A stretch of 64,000 nucleotides of DNA from Pseudomonas ovata (GCF_003131185.1 NZ_QFFU01000010.1:1-64000), one strand, 5' to 3'; shown: positions 25,779-35,048, counted from the first letter of the stretch. Made by a program: numbers and translations. Notes: generated by a model from the letters alone, not told the origin.

Positions 25779-27197
25779 ATGTCTGCTCCCATCCAGGAAA
25801 GCCGCTCCGCCCGCTTTGCCTTGCGCTGCTCGGCCTGGGCTGAACGCTGGTTCCCCGATGCCTGGGTGTTCGCCGCCCTGGCCGTCTTGATCGTGACTCT
25901 CGCAACCCTGGCCATGGGCGCCAAGCCGGCCGCGGCTGCCAAGGCCTTTGGCGATGGCTTCTGGAGCCTGATCCCCTTCACCCTGCAAATGGCCTTCGTG
26001 GTCATCAGCGGCTATGTGGTCGCCAGCTCGCCGCCGGCGGTGCGGCTGATTGATCGCCTGGCGCGTATCCCGAAAAACGGACGCAGTGCCGTGGCCTGGG
26101 TCGCCCTGATCTCGATGGTCGCCTCGTTGCTGAACTGGGGCCTGTCGCTGGTGTTCGGCGGCCTGCTGGTGCGCGCCCTGGCACGCCGTACAGACCTGAA
26201 AATGGACTATCGCGCCGCGGGCGCTGCCGCCTACCTGGGCCTGGGCGCGGTCTGGGCGCTGGGTATTTCATCGTCGGCGGCGCAGTTGCAGGCCAACCCG
26301 GCCAGCCTGCCACCGTCGATCCTGTCGATCACCGGTGTGATACCGTTTACCGAGACCATTTTCCTCTGGCAGTCCGGGGTGATCCTGCTGGCGCTGGTGG
26401 TGATCTCGATCATCGTCGCCTACGCCACCGCTCCCGGCCCCAACAGCGCCCGTGAAGCCAAGGACTGCGGCGTGGACCCGGCCTTCAACCTGCCGCCGCT
26501 GGCCCCGCGCACGCGTCCGGGTGAATGGCTGGAATACAGCCCGATCCTGATCCTGGCGATGGTCGCGCTGGGCGTGGGCTGGCTGATCAACGAATTCAGC
26601 AGCAAGCCGGTGATCACCGCGATTTCGGGGCTCAACACCTACAACTTTTTGTTCATCATGCTGGGCGCCCTGCTGCACTGGCGCCCGCGCAGCTTCCTGG
26701 ATGCGGTGGCCCGCGCCGTGCCGACCACCACCGGGGTGCTGATCCAGTTCCCGCTGTATGGCTCGATCGCCGCCTTGATGACCACGGTCAAGGGCAGTGA
26801 CGCGCAAACCCTGGCGCACCACATTTCGCTGTTCTTCACCAGCATCGCGACCCACGACACCTATGCATTGCTGATGGGCGTCTACTCGGCGGTGCTGGGC
26901 TTCTTCATTCCCTCTGGTGGCGGCAAGTGGATCATCGAGGCGCCCTATGTGATGCAAGTGGCCAACGAGCTGCAGTACCACCTGGGCTGGGCGGTGCAGA
27001 TCTACAACGCCGCCGAGGCCTTGCCAAACCTGATCAACCCCTTCTACATGCTGCCGCTGCTGGGCGTACTGGGCCTGAAGGCGCGTGACCTGATCGGCTT
27101 CTCGTTCGTGCAGTTGCTGGTGCATGCGCCCATCGTGCTGTTCCTGCTCTGGGCGCTGGGCACGACCCTGACCTACATCCCCCCGGTCATGCCATAA
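25779..27197 (+). CDS. atoE: short-chain fatty acid transporter, AtoE family
   Basis: A 472-residue inner-membrane protein with about 12 helices, matching the AtoE/TIGR00366 family of short-chain fatty acid carriers (RSARFALRCSAWAERWFPDA at the start; FIPSGGGKWIIEAPYVM around 378-394 is a diagnostic segment). It would import acetoacetate, butyrate or similar acids for the neighbouring CoA-transferase. GAGG precedes the ATG. It is followed immediately by a perfect 16-bp inverted repeat. Confidence 0.9.
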   Translation: MSAPIQESRSARFALRCSAWAERWFPDAWVFAALAVLIVTLATLAMGAKPAAAAKAFGDGFWSLIPFTLQMAFVVISGYVVASSPPAVRLIDRLARIPKNGRSAVAWVALISMVASLLNWGLSLVFGGLLVRALARRTDLKMDYRAAGAAAYLGLGAVWALGISSSAAQLQANPASLPPSILSITGVIPFTETIFLWQSGVILLALVVISIIVAYATAPGPNSAREAKDCGVDPAFNLPPLAPRTRPGEWLEYSPILILAMVALGVGWLINEFSSKPVITAISGLNTYNFLFIMLGALLHWRPRSFLDAVARAVPTTTGVLIQFPLYGSIAALMTTVKGSDAQTLAHHISLFFTSIATHDTYALLMGVYSAVLGFFIPSGGGKWIIEAPYVMQVANELQYHLGWAVQIYNAAEALPNLINPFYMLPLLGVLGLKARDLIGFSFVQLLVHAPIVLFLLWALGTTLTYIPPVMP

Positions 27198-27206
27198 GGG
27201 GTCTTG

Positions 27207-27248
27207 CGACCGTGGAATGTCAGGCGTTTGACTGACATTCCACGGTCG
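27207..27248. terminator. perfect 16-bp inverted repeat between convergent genes
   Basis: CGACCGTGGAATGTCA (27207-27222) is exactly repeated in inverse at 27233-27248 around a 10-nt loop. It begins nine bases after the atoE stop and includes the last codons and stop of the convergent substrate-binding-protein gene. No T-tract is present, so it may serve as a bidirectional transcript end or a protein-binding site. Confidence 0.6.
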
Positions 27249-27963
27249 CGCTGACGTCAGTCTGGCCACTGGCGAGCAGCGCGCCGCGCACAAAGCCGCC
27301 GGCCAGTTGGCGCTCGATGAAGTCACGCACATACGCCGCGCCGGCCTCGCGCCCGCGCGGCACCGCCATGGCCTGGCGGATTGCGGTAAAGGCGCCGTCC
27401 AGCACCCGGTAGCGCGGGTCGCTGGCCGCTGTCTGTTCCAGTGGCTGACGTACACCGGCGACCGCATCCAGGCCCTGCTCGATAAACAGCTCCATCGCCC
27501 CGGCCGAGGTCTCGGCCCGCTCCAGGCTGGCCTGTTGCAAGGTGCGGCTCAGGTACAGGTCATAGGCGGCGCCCTGCCCCACGGCCAGGCGCAACCCCGG
27601 CTGGTCCAGCTCTTCGACGCGCTGGTACGGTGCTTGGGTATTCACCAGGTAGGTGCCTTCGATCAGTACATAGGGTTCGCTGAAATCGATCAGCGCCGCC
27701 CGTACTGGTTCGATGGCCAGAAACGCCAGGTTCCAGGCGCCCTGCTCCAGCGCGGCGAACACCTTGCCGGCGGCATCAAAGGTCTGCATGTGCAGGCTCA
27801 CGCCCAGCTCGAGAGCCAGCGCCTTGGCCAAGGCCACCGAAACGCCTTGCAACGTGCCGTCGGCGGCTTGTTGGGCCAGCACCGGGTTACCCAGATTGAT
27901 GGCTGCACGCAGCACGCCATCGGGGGCCAGGTCAGCCAGTACGCCAGGGGTGACAGTGTTCAT
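27220..27963 (-). CDS. family 3 solute-binding-fold protein lacking a signal peptide
   Basis: A 247-residue protein with the amino-acid-binding-protein fold: LRAAINLGNPVLAQ at the start of the first lobe, LAFLAIEPVRAALIDFSEPYVLIEGTYLV-type hinge region (about 87-115). Unusually, the N-terminus (MNTVTPGVLADLAPDG) has no signal sequence, and AGGAG six bases before the ATG leaves no room for one. It may be a cytosolic sensor or enzyme, or a relic. It lies 142 bp downstream of a D-2-hydroxyacid dehydrogenase gene on the same strand. No ABC permease or ATPase gene is adjacent. Confidence 0.75.
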   Translation of the reverse strand: MNTVTPGVLADLAPDGVLRAAINLGNPVLAQQAADGTLQGVSVALAKALALELGVSLHMQTFDAAGKVFAALEQGAWNLAFLAIEPVRAALIDFSEPYVLIEGTYLVNTQAPYQRVEELDQPGLRLAVGQGAAYDLYLSRTLQQASLERAETSAGAMELFIEQGLDAVAGVRQPLEQTAASDPRYRVLDGAFTAIRQAMAVPRGREAGAAYVRDFIERQLAGGFVRGALLASGQTDVSATVECQSNA

Positions 27964-28105
27964 CGGGTGCTCCTGTGGTGTGAGGGAAAAATCCAGGTGA
28001 TGACGTGCATGCAGATATACCCGGCACGGGTCAGGTTGCGTTCTTGGGCCACCGTGATGAACAGGTCCGGGCTGATCAGGTCATGACGCACCAATACAAG
28101 TCTTA

Positions 28106-29041
28106 TCAAGACGAAACCGGCGTCAGCACAGGCTGGCCGGCAAAGAAGGCCAGCAGGTTGTCGGCCACCAGGCGCACCGAGTCATGCGAGGCCTCGGGCG
28201 ACAAGCCGGCGACATGCGGGGTCAGGACCACGTTGTCGAGGCCCTTGAGGGCGTCAGGCACATTCGGCTCGTCGTCGAACACGTCCAGCGCCGCGCCGGC
28301 GATGCGCCGCCCTTGCAGGGCATCGAGCAAGGCGACGGTGTCGACCACGCTGGCGCGGGCAATGTTCACCAGATACCCCTGCGCACCCAGGGCTTCGAGC
28401 ACCGAGGCGTCGACCAGGTGCCGGGTGTCGGCACCGCCTGGCGTGGCCAGCAGCAGGAAATCCGACGCTTGGGCCAGTTCGAGCACCGAGGCGTACCAGC
28501 TGTACTCGGTGTCCTGGCGCGCACGGCGGTTGTGGTAGCCAATGTGGATATCGAACGCGGCGGCACGGCGGGCAATCGCCAGGCCCACCGCGCCCAGACC
28601 GACGATGCCCAGGCGTTTACCGGCCAGCGACGGGCACATTGCCTTGCGCCACTCGCTGCGGCGCACCGAGGCATCGGCCTGCGGGATGTCGCGCACCAGC
28701 GCCAGCAGCAATGCCAGCGCATGGTCCGCCACGGTCGGGGCGTTGACGCCGGCGCCGTTGGTAACCTGGATACCGCGCGCTTCGGCCGCCGGCACATCGA
28801 CTTTTTCATAGCCTGCGCCACTGACGCAGATGATGCGCAGGCCGGGCAAGGCGTCCATCTCTTCGGCAAAGAAACCCAGCGGTCCGCGGGTGACCACCGC
28901 TGTGATCTCATCGGCGTGCCGGGCAATGGCCTCGGCGCGCAGCGCGGCGGTGGGCGCGCGCAGCAAACGAAAGCCGCTGTCTTCCAGAATCGGCAGGTAT
29001 GCGTTGAGGTTTTCGACCAGCACCAGCACCGTCGTTGTCAT
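28106..29041 (-). CDS. D-2-hydroxyacid dehydrogenase (NAD(P)-dependent)
   Basis: A 311-residue cytosolic oxidoreductase reducing a 2-oxoacid such as glyoxylate, hydroxypyruvate or pyruvate. The dinucleotide loop is GIVGLGAVG (GLGAVG at 148-153); the catalytic triad is Arg229 (NIARASVVD), Glu258 (DVFDDEPNVP) and His276 (LTPHVAG). The residue after the second beta strand (GYHNRRAR) is Asn followed by two Arg, which favours NADP. It is the upstream gene of a probable pair with the signal-less binding protein. Exact substrate is unknown. Confidence 0.9.
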   Translation of the reverse strand: MTTTVLVLVENLNAYLPILEDSGFRLLRAPTAALRAEAIARHADEITAVVTRGPLGFFAEEMDALPGLRIICVSGAGYEKVDVPAAEARGIQVTNGAGVNAPTVADHALALLLALVRDIPQADASVRRSEWRKAMCPSLAGKRLGIVGLGAVGLAIARRAAAFDIHIGYHNRRARQDTEYSWYASVLELAQASDFLLLATPGGADTRHLVDASVLEALGAQGYLVNIARASVVDTVALLDALQGRRIAGAALDVFDDEPNVPDALKGLDNVVLTPHVAGLSPEASHDSVRLVADNLLAFFAGQPVLTPVSS

Positions 29042-29118
29042 GGGAATGCGTCCACAGCCTGTTCAAAGGTGCCGACAGTAACCCGAGTCGCGGCTTTGTG
29101 CAGCCCTCCTCTGACCGA

Positions 29119-30435
29119 TCAGCCCTGACGCTTGGCGCGATACATGGCCTGGTCGGCATGGCGGAACAGTTGCGCCAGGTCAGTGGCATCCTGCGGATAA
29201 CGGGCAATGCCGATGCTGGCGCCAATGCTCCAGGGCCACCCTTCCAGTTGCATCGGCACCTGCAAGGCACTGTGGATCAATTGCGTGACACGCGCCGCGT
29301 CAGTGTCGGCCTGCATCCGCTCGAGCAACACCACAAACTCGTCGCCGCCGATACGCGCCACAGTGTCGCTGTTGCGCACACAGGCCTTGAGCCGTCGCGC
29401 CACCTCTTGCAGCAAGGCGTCGCCAGCCGCGTGGCCAAGGGTGTCGTTGACCTGCTTGAATTTGTTCAGGTCCAGGTACAGCACCGCCAGTTGATCGCCG
29501 TGGCGCTGGGCAGACTCGATCGCTTCTTGCAGGCGCTCCTGCAGCAGCATGCGATTGGCCAGCCCGGTGAGCTGGTCGTAACGGGCCATCGACTGCAAGC
29601 GTTCGTGCAACTGCTTGCGCTCGATGGCCGCCGCCACCTGACCGCACACGAACTGCAGCACCGATTGATCCTGGGCGGTGTAGGCCGGGCTCTCGCACGT
29701 GCCCTTGATCATCAAGGCACCGATGATGCCGCTTGTGGACTGCAATGGCACCGCAAGCCAGGGTGGCGCATGCGGGTCGAGACGCTCACGCAGGGCCTGC
29801 GGCCAGGCAGTGGCGTGGTCGGGAGCAAACACCAAGGACTGACCGCTGCGCATCACCTCAAGGGCCAGGGCCTGGACAGTGGCCGGGTCGGCCTCGTCGT
29901 CGACGTGGTAGGCAAACGTCACGTGATCCGGCGGCTGACCGCAAAGGACAATCGACAGGTTGCGCGCCGGCAGCAGCTCATCAAGTACTTCATGGATACG
30001 TCGGTACAGGTCCGGCAGCTCATCACAGCCATTGGCCGCCTCGGAAATCTGCAACAGGCTCAGGCGCAGGTGCTCGGCGCGCTTGAACTCAGTGATATCG
30101 CGAGCTACGGCAATGCGCAGGTGATCCACCTCCGACCAGCGGGCCGACCACATGATGTGCACCACCTGACCGTTCTTGTGCAGGTAACGGTTCTCGAAAT
30201 GCAGCTTGGGCTGTCCCTGCATGATTTCCTGCGCCGCTGCCTGCGTGCGCGCCCGGTCGTCCGGGTGGACCAGACGGATCATCTGGGTGCCGATCAATTC
30301 CTGTGGGGTATAACCGAAGATCCGTTCACACGCGGCGTTGACATAGACATAGCGTCCCTCTGTGTCCACCACGCAGATCGCGTCCATGAGCATATCGACG
30401 AAACCTTCGAGGGCCCGGTGAGTGGTGTTTTCCAT
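29119..30435 (-). CDS. diguanylate cyclase with PAS and GAF sensor domains
   Basis: A 438-residue cytosolic signalling protein: PAS/PAC (about 10-125, FVDMLMDAICVVDTEGRYVY and HKNGQVVHIMWSARW), a GAF domain (about 140-270), and a GGDEF domain (about 285-435). The active-site motif is GGDEF at 363-367, preceded five residues earlier by RNSD, an intact RxxD product-inhibition site, so it should synthesise c-di-GMP. An ATG nine codons upstream is possible, but this one has AGGCAGG before it. c-di-GMP commonly controls Psl-type and other exopolysaccharides; a link to the two operons in this window is inference. It is divergent from the glycerophosphodiesterase gene. Confidence 0.9.
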   Translation of the reverse strand: MENTTHRALEGFVDMLMDAICVVDTEGRYVYVNAACERIFGYTPQELIGTQMIRLVHPDDRARTQAAAQEIMQGQPKLHFENRYLHKNGQVVHIMWSARWSEVDHLRIAVARDITEFKRAEHLRLSLLQISEAANGCDELPDLYRRIHEVLDELLPARNLSIVLCGQPPDHVTFAYHVDDEADPATVQALALEVMRSGQSLVFAPDHATAWPQALRERLDPHAPPWLAVPLQSTSGIIGALMIKGTCESPAYTAQDQSVLQFVCGQVAAAIERKQLHERLQSMARYDQLTGLANRMLLQERLQEAIESAQRHGDQLAVLYLDLNKFKQVNDTLGHAAGDALLQEVARRLKACVRNSDTVARIGGDEFVVLLERMQADTDAARVTQLIHSALQVPMQLEGWPWSIGASIGIARYPQDATDLAQLFRHADQAMYRAKRQG

Positions 30436-30641
30436 GAGACCTGCCTGGGAAATTGGGGACATTCATACGCTGGACTCATTGACCACACAGACTGAACTGC
30501 CAGCTAGACTGCCTGCTTGCGCGCTCAATAGTGCCTGCATTGAAGGCTTGCGGCCATTACTGCATGCCGGACACTGCTGTCAGGCGGCGGCAGGCGACAG
30601 ACGGCGTGACGCCTTTTTCATCATCAGTAAGGAATCTGACC

Positions 30642-31787
30642 ATGCAGGATGTTGTATTGCCCCGTTTCTCCACGACCAGGCAGCGGCTTGTCCAGGCCTT
30701 GATCGGCCTGGTGCTGAGCACGGGCACCGCCCTGGCCAGCGAGCCTGTCGGCAAGGCCTTGAGCGAAAAGGCCGGCATCCCGTGGCCAGCGGTCATCGCG
30801 CATCGGGGGGCCTCGTACGATGCGCCTGAAGAAACCGTGCCGGCCTATGTCCTGGCCCGCGAGCTGGGCGCCGATTACCTGGAGCTGGACTTGCAGCGCA
30901 GTCAGGACGGCGTCCTGATCGCGCTGCACGACGATAACCTGCGCCGTACCACCAATGTCGCCGAGGTGTTTCCGGCGCGTGCCGACGAGCCGGTCAACCG
31001 CTTCACCCTGGCCGAACTCAAACAGCTTGATGCCGGCAGTTGGTTCAACAAGGCTCACCCGGACCGCGCGCGTGCCGCCTTCAAAGGGCTGAAGATTCTG
31101 ACCCTCGATGAGGTCATCGACATTGCCGAGGGCGGTGCCAACAAGCCCGGGCTGTACATCGAGACCAAGGCGCCCGGTCAGTTTCCGGGCATCGAGGCCG
31201 ACCTGCAAAAGGCTCTGGCCAAACGCGGCTGGCTCGGCGAACGTCCGGCAGCCGCTGCCGGACACGTCAATGTCGCGCAACGACCGGGCCGGGTGGTGCT
31301 GCAGACCTTCGACAAGAACAGCCTGCAACTGCTGCACAAGGCCATGCCCCAGGTGCCCAAGGTCTTGCTGCTGTGGATCGGCCCGGGGTCGATCCCGGGC
31401 AAGTCCGAGGTGGCGTTCAAGGACTCGGGGTTCAAGGACCGGGCCAGCTACTACGCTGCCCAGGAGGTCAAATCCGAAGCCGACTTCCAGGCCTGGGTCG
31501 ACTGGGCCCGGGACAACGGCGCCCTGGGCACCGGCCCCTCGTCCCGCCTGGCCGAGGGTGGCGAGCAAAGCTACATGGACCTGGTCAAGCCGTGGATGAA
31601 CCGCCTGACCCACGACCGGGGCCTGATCATCCACCCCTACACGGTGGACGCTGCCGCAGACTTCAAGGCCATCAGCGCGGCCGGCGTCGACGGCTTCTTC
31701 ACCAACCGCCCGGCCGAACTGCTGCGCTATTACGAGCGACCAGCCAAAGAGGACAGTGACGCGCTGCTCAAGCGCCACGGTTACTGA
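30642..31787 (+). CDS. periplasmic glycerophosphodiester phosphodiesterase (GlpQ-like)
   Basis: A 381-residue secreted enzyme. A signal peptide of about 33 residues (LVQALIGLVLSTGTALASEP) is followed by the GDPD barrel with WPAVIAHRGASYDAPEETVPAY, the metal/catalytic pair in LELDLQRSQDGVLIALHDD and the LDEVI segment. It hydrolyses deacylated phospholipids to glycerol-3-phosphate and alcohols. AAGGA lies nine bases before the ATG. The upstream open frame lacks signal-peptide character. The downstream neighbour, pssA, is also a phospholipid gene. Confidence 0.9.
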   Translation: MQDVVLPRFSTTRQRLVQALIGLVLSTGTALASEPVGKALSEKAGIPWPAVIAHRGASYDAPEETVPAYVLARELGADYLELDLQRSQDGVLIALHDDNLRRTTNVAEVFPARADEPVNRFTLAELKQLDAGSWFNKAHPDRARAAFKGLKILTLDEVIDIAEGGANKPGLYIETKAPGQFPGIEADLQKALAKRGWLGERPAAAAGHVNVAQRPGRVVLQTFDKNSLQLLHKAMPQVPKVLLLWIGPGSIPGKSEVAFKDSGFKDRASYYAAQEVKSEADFQAWVDWARDNGALGTGPSSRLAEGGEQSYMDLVKPWMNRLTHDRGLIIHPYTVDAAADFKAISAAGVDGFFTNRPAELLRYYERPAKEDSDALLKRHGY

Positions 31788-31850
31788 GGGCATCACAGCC
31801 TGTTTCTGGTGTAAGCTCGCAGGCTGTTGCGCAAACCCCATGAGAGGCTT

Positions 31851-33194
31851 ATGCAGTCCCCCTTCAGACGCTCGACCCTGGCCGCGCTGCGCGGTTTTGC
31901 CTTGTCAGAACAGGCAATCACCCTGATTCCCAGCGCCGCCGATTACCGTCGGTGCCTGCTGGAACAGATTGCCTCGGCCACCCGGCGCATCTACATCATC
32001 GCCCTGTACCTGCAACAGGACGAAGCCGGGCAGGAAATCCTCGACGCGTTGTACGCGGCCAAACAGGCGCGTCCGCACCTGGACATCCGCGTGCTGGTCG
32101 ACTGGTTCCGGGCCCAGCGCGGGCTGATCGGCGCCGGCCGCCAGCCGGGCAACAGCGCCTGGTACCAGGCCCAGCATCTGGAATACGAGCAGGAAGTGCC
32201 GGTCTACGGCGTGCCTGTGCAGACCCGCGAGCTGTTCGGCGTGCTGCACCTCAAGGGCAGCGTGATCGACGACAACGTGCTATACACCGGCGCCAGCATC
32301 AACAATGTCTACCTGCACAAGCAGGACAAGTACCGTCTGGACCGCTATCACCTGATCCACAGTGCCGCACTGGCCGACAGTTTTGTCGACCTGGTACAGC
32401 GCGAGATCATTGCGTCACCGGCGGTGCACCGTCTCGACCTGCCACAACCCCCGACCTCGCGCAGCCTGCGAGGCGAGATCCGGGCGTTTCGTGGCCAGCT
32501 CAAGCGCGCCGCCTACGACACCTCGACCGGCATCACTGACAATGGCGAGCTGCGCATCACGCCACTGCTGGGGGTCGGGCCACGCAATGCCCTGAACCGT
32601 ACGATCTGCGACCTGATCGCCAGCAGTGAAAGCCAGTTGACGATCTGCACCCCGTATTTCAACCTGCCGGTGGCCGTGACGCGGGAAATCAATCGGGCGC
32701 TCAAGCGTGGGGTCAAGGTCGACATCATCATTGGCGACAAGACCGCCAACGACTTCTTCATCCCGCCCCAGGAACCGTTCAAGGTCATCTCGGCCCTGCC
32801 CTACCTGTACGAGATCAGCCTGCGCCGCTTCACCCGCAAGCATCAGGCAGCGATCGCCCGCCAGCGCCTGAACGTGCACCTGTGGAAAGACGGCGACAAC
32901 ACCTTTCACCTCAAGGGCATCTGGATTGACGAGCGCTACACGCTGCTGACCGGCAACAACCTCAACCCGCGGGCCTTCAACCTGGACCTGGAAAACGCCC
33001 TGTTGATCGATGACCCGCAAGGTCAATGGCGCCAGCCACGGGCCGAGGAAGTTGCCCACCTGATGCAGCACACCCGGCGCGTCGGCCATTTCGAAGAGCT
33101 GCAGACCCTGGCCGACTACCCCGAAGGCGTGCACAAATTCCTGCGCAGGGTCAGCCGGGTCCGTATCGAGCGCTTGCTCTACCGGATTCTCTGA
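31851..33194 (+). CDS. pssA: CDP-diacylglycerol-serine O-phosphatidyltransferase, phospholipase D type
   Basis: A 447-residue enzyme that makes phosphatidylserine, the precursor of phosphatidylethanolamine. Two HKD motifs are seen: His133, Lys135, Asp140 (VLHLKGSVIDDN) and His353, Lys355, Asp360 (FHLKGIWIDER), followed by TGNNLNPRAF. This is the peripheral, PLD-superfamily type known from gammaproteobacteria such as E. coli. AGAGG lies before the ATG at 31851; a TTG eight codons upstream is less likely. The stop abuts the convergent nagZ stop with no gap. Confidence 0.92.
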   Translation: MQSPFRRSTLAALRGFALSEQAITLIPSAADYRRCLLEQIASATRRIYIIALYLQQDEAGQEILDALYAAKQARPHLDIRVLVDWFRAQRGLIGAGRQPGNSAWYQAQHLEYEQEVPVYGVPVQTRELFGVLHLKGSVIDDNVLYTGASINNVYLHKQDKYRLDRYHLIHSAALADSFVDLVQREIIASPAVHRLDLPQPPTSRSLRGEIRAFRGQLKRAAYDTSTGITDNGELRITPLLGVGPRNALNRTICDLIASSESQLTICTPYFNLPVAVTREINRALKRGVKVDIIIGDKTANDFFIPPQEPFKVISALPYLYEISLRRFTRKHQAAIARQRLNVHLWKDGDNTFHLKGIWIDERYTLLTGNNLNPRAFNLDLENALLIDDPQGQWRQPRAEEVAHLMQHTRRVGHFEELQTLADYPEGVHKFLRRVSRVRIERLLYRIL

Positions 33195-34205
33195 TCAGTC
33201 GACCAGTTGCGCGGCCCGCAAGGCCTGCATGGCTTGCAGCCAGCGCGGGTGCTGGCGGTACTCGCTGGCGGCATGGGCCTGGCCGTGCATGCGCGCCAGG
33301 CGCGGCGACGGCGTGACGTTCAGGCGTTGCGCCGCACTCAAGGCCAGTTCGGCGGCGGCGCGGTCATTGCACACCAGCCCCATGTCGCAACCGGCGCTCA
33401 ATGCCGCCTCGATACGGCTGGCGGCATCGCCGACCACATGGGCGCCGGCCATCGACAGGTCGTCACTGAAGATCACCCCGTCAAACTGCAGCTCGCCGCG
33501 CAGGATGTCTTGCAGCCAGCGCCGGGAAAAGCCGGCCGGTTGAGCGTCGACCTGCGGGTAGATGACATGGGCTGGCATCACGGCAGCCAGTTGCCGGCTC
33601 AGGCGGGCGAAAGGCACCAGGTCCTGGGCGCGCAGACTGTCCAGGCTGCGCTCGTCGGTGGGGATGGCCACATGCGAGTCGGCCTCGGCCCAGCCATGAC
33701 CCGGAAAGTGCTTGCCGGTGGCGGCCATGCCGGCCTCGTTCATGCCCTGGATAAAGGCGCCGGCCAGTTGTGCTGCGCGTTCCGGGTCGCCCTCGAAGGC
33801 ACGGGTGCCGACCACGGCACTGCGCTGGTGGTCCAGGTCCAGCACCGGCGCGAAACTAAGGTCCAGCCCCACCGCCAGCACCTCGGCGGCCATCAGCCAG
33901 CCACAATGACGGGCCAGCGTCTGCGCCTCGGGACGCTCGGCAATCGAGCGCATGGCCGGCAGGCGGGTGAACCCTTGGCGCAGACGCTGCACGCGCCCGC
34001 CTTCCTGGTCGACAGCCAGCAGCAGGTCGGGACGAATGGCACGAATCGCGGCACACAGCTCGCGCACCTGGCGCGGGTGTTCGATATTGCGTGCAAAGAT
34101 AATCAGGCCACCCACTTGCGGGTGGCGCAGGAAACTGCGGTCTTCAGCTGTCAGCCAGAGGCCTTCGACATCGACCATCAAGGAGCCTTGCAGGCCAGAA
34201 CTCAT
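33195..34205 (-). CDS. nagZ: beta-N-acetylhexosaminidase
   Basis: A 336-residue cytosolic GH3 enzyme that removes N-acetylglucosamine from anhydro-muropeptides in cell-wall recycling, generating the AmpR inducer in pseudomonads. Landmarks are DVEGLWLTAED, the KHFPGHGWAEADSHV segment (165-179, with the catalytic Asp/His dyad) and the nucleophile Asp248 in IFSDDLSM. It is followed by psrA transcription from the right (psrA lies 75 bp upstream on the same strand), the usual Pseudomonas arrangement, and converges with pssA. Confidence 0.94.
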   Translation of the reverse strand: MSSGLQGSLMVDVEGLWLTAEDRSFLRHPQVGGLIIFARNIEHPRQVRELCAAIRAIRPDLLLAVDQEGGRVQRLRQGFTRLPAMRSIAERPEAQTLARHCGWLMAAEVLAVGLDLSFAPVLDLDHQRSAVVGTRAFEGDPERAAQLAGAFIQGMNEAGMAATGKHFPGHGWAEADSHVAIPTDERSLDSLRAQDLVPFARLSRQLAAVMPAHVIYPQVDAQPAGFSRRWLQDILRGELQFDGVIFSDDLSMAGAHVVGDAASRIEAALSAGCDMGLVCNDRAAAELALSAAQRLNVTPSPRLARMHGQAHAASEYRQHPRWLQAMQALRAAQLVD

Positions 34206-34280
34206 AGGAAACCTTCACACCATTGCCTTGGATCAGGGCCGCATGGTGCTTGATCCGGCCGCCTGGTGCAATGCAGGCGC

Positions 34281-35006
34281 TCAGGCTTTGGCAATGCCTG
34301 CCGTGCCGTTGGGTACACCGGCGGTCTTGGTGCGCGGGCGTGGCTGGGCGGTAATCATCGTCGCGTCGGTCAACCCGCTGTCGGCGCGCATGCCGGCGGC
34401 CAGGAACGGCACCATCAGGCGCATGACCTGCTCGATCGAGGTGTGCACGCCGAAATCGTTTTCGGCAATTGCCCGCAGTGCCTTGATACCGGACATGCTG
34501 AAGGCGGCTGCCCCGAGCATGAAGTGCACGCGCCAGAACAGTTCGATGGGCGGTATGGACGGCGCAGCCTCATTGACCAGCACCATGTAACGACGAAACA
34601 CCTTGCCATAGGTGTCTTCCATGTAACGGCGCAGGTGACCCTGGCTCTGGCTGAAGGCCAGGCCCAGCAGGCGCATGAAGATCGACAGGTCGTTGCCACT
34701 GCGCGGCTGCACCGCCATGGCTTGTTCGACGAGAATGCCCAGCAGCTCTTCGAGGTCAGGCTGGTGTTCGGGACGGGTCTGGCGGCGCTCCAGCTCACGG
34801 TCCAGGCTGGCGCAGAACGGCCCGAGAAACCGTGAGAACACCGCCTGGATCAGGGCTTTCTTGGAGCCAAAATGATAATTCACGGCCGCCAGGTTGACCG
34901 AGGCCTTGCTGGTAATCAGCCGCAGCGAAGTCTCGGCGAACCCTCGCTCGGCGAATAACTGCTCGGCAGCATCAAGAATACGTTCAACGGTTTCCGACTG
35001 GGCCAT
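34281..35006 (-). CDS. psrA: TetR-family regulator PsrA
   Basis: A 241-residue repressor of fatty-acid degradation genes and activator of rpoS, responding to long-chain fatty acids. The helix-turn-helix is at about 1-55 (TVERILDAAEQLFAERGFAE, then SLRLITSKASVNLAAVNYHFGSKK), with a TetR ligand domain after. The ATG chosen begins MAQSETVERI, the usual PsrA start, and two PsrA-type operators lie 15 bases upstream. Divergent lexA and downstream nagZ are the canonical neighbours; fadBA, a known PsrA target, is 6 kb away. Confidence 0.93.
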   Translation of the reverse strand: MAQSETVERILDAAEQLFAERGFAETSLRLITSKASVNLAAVNYHFGSKKALIQAVFSRFLGPFCASLDRELERRQTRPEHQPDLEELLGILVEQAMAVQPRSGNDLSIFMRLLGLAFSQSQGHLRRYMEDTYGKVFRRYMVLVNEAAPSIPPIELFWRVHFMLGAAAFSMSGIKALRAIAENDFGVHTSIEQVMRLMVPFLAAGMRADSGLTDATMITAQPRPRTKTAGVPNGTAGIAKA

Positions 35007-35020
35007 GACTCTCTGCCTGA

Positions 35021-35048
35021 CAAAACAATCGTTTGAAACATACGTTTC
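35021..35048. promoter_or_regulatory. tandem PsrA operators
   Basis: GAAACATACGTTTC (35035-35048) is a perfect match to the PsrA palindrome G/CAAAC(N2-4)GTTTG/C with a 4-nt spacer. A second, overlapping site, CAAAACAATCGTTTG (35021-35035), has one imperfect position. Both are directly upstream of psrA and would give autorepression. Confidence 0.8.
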
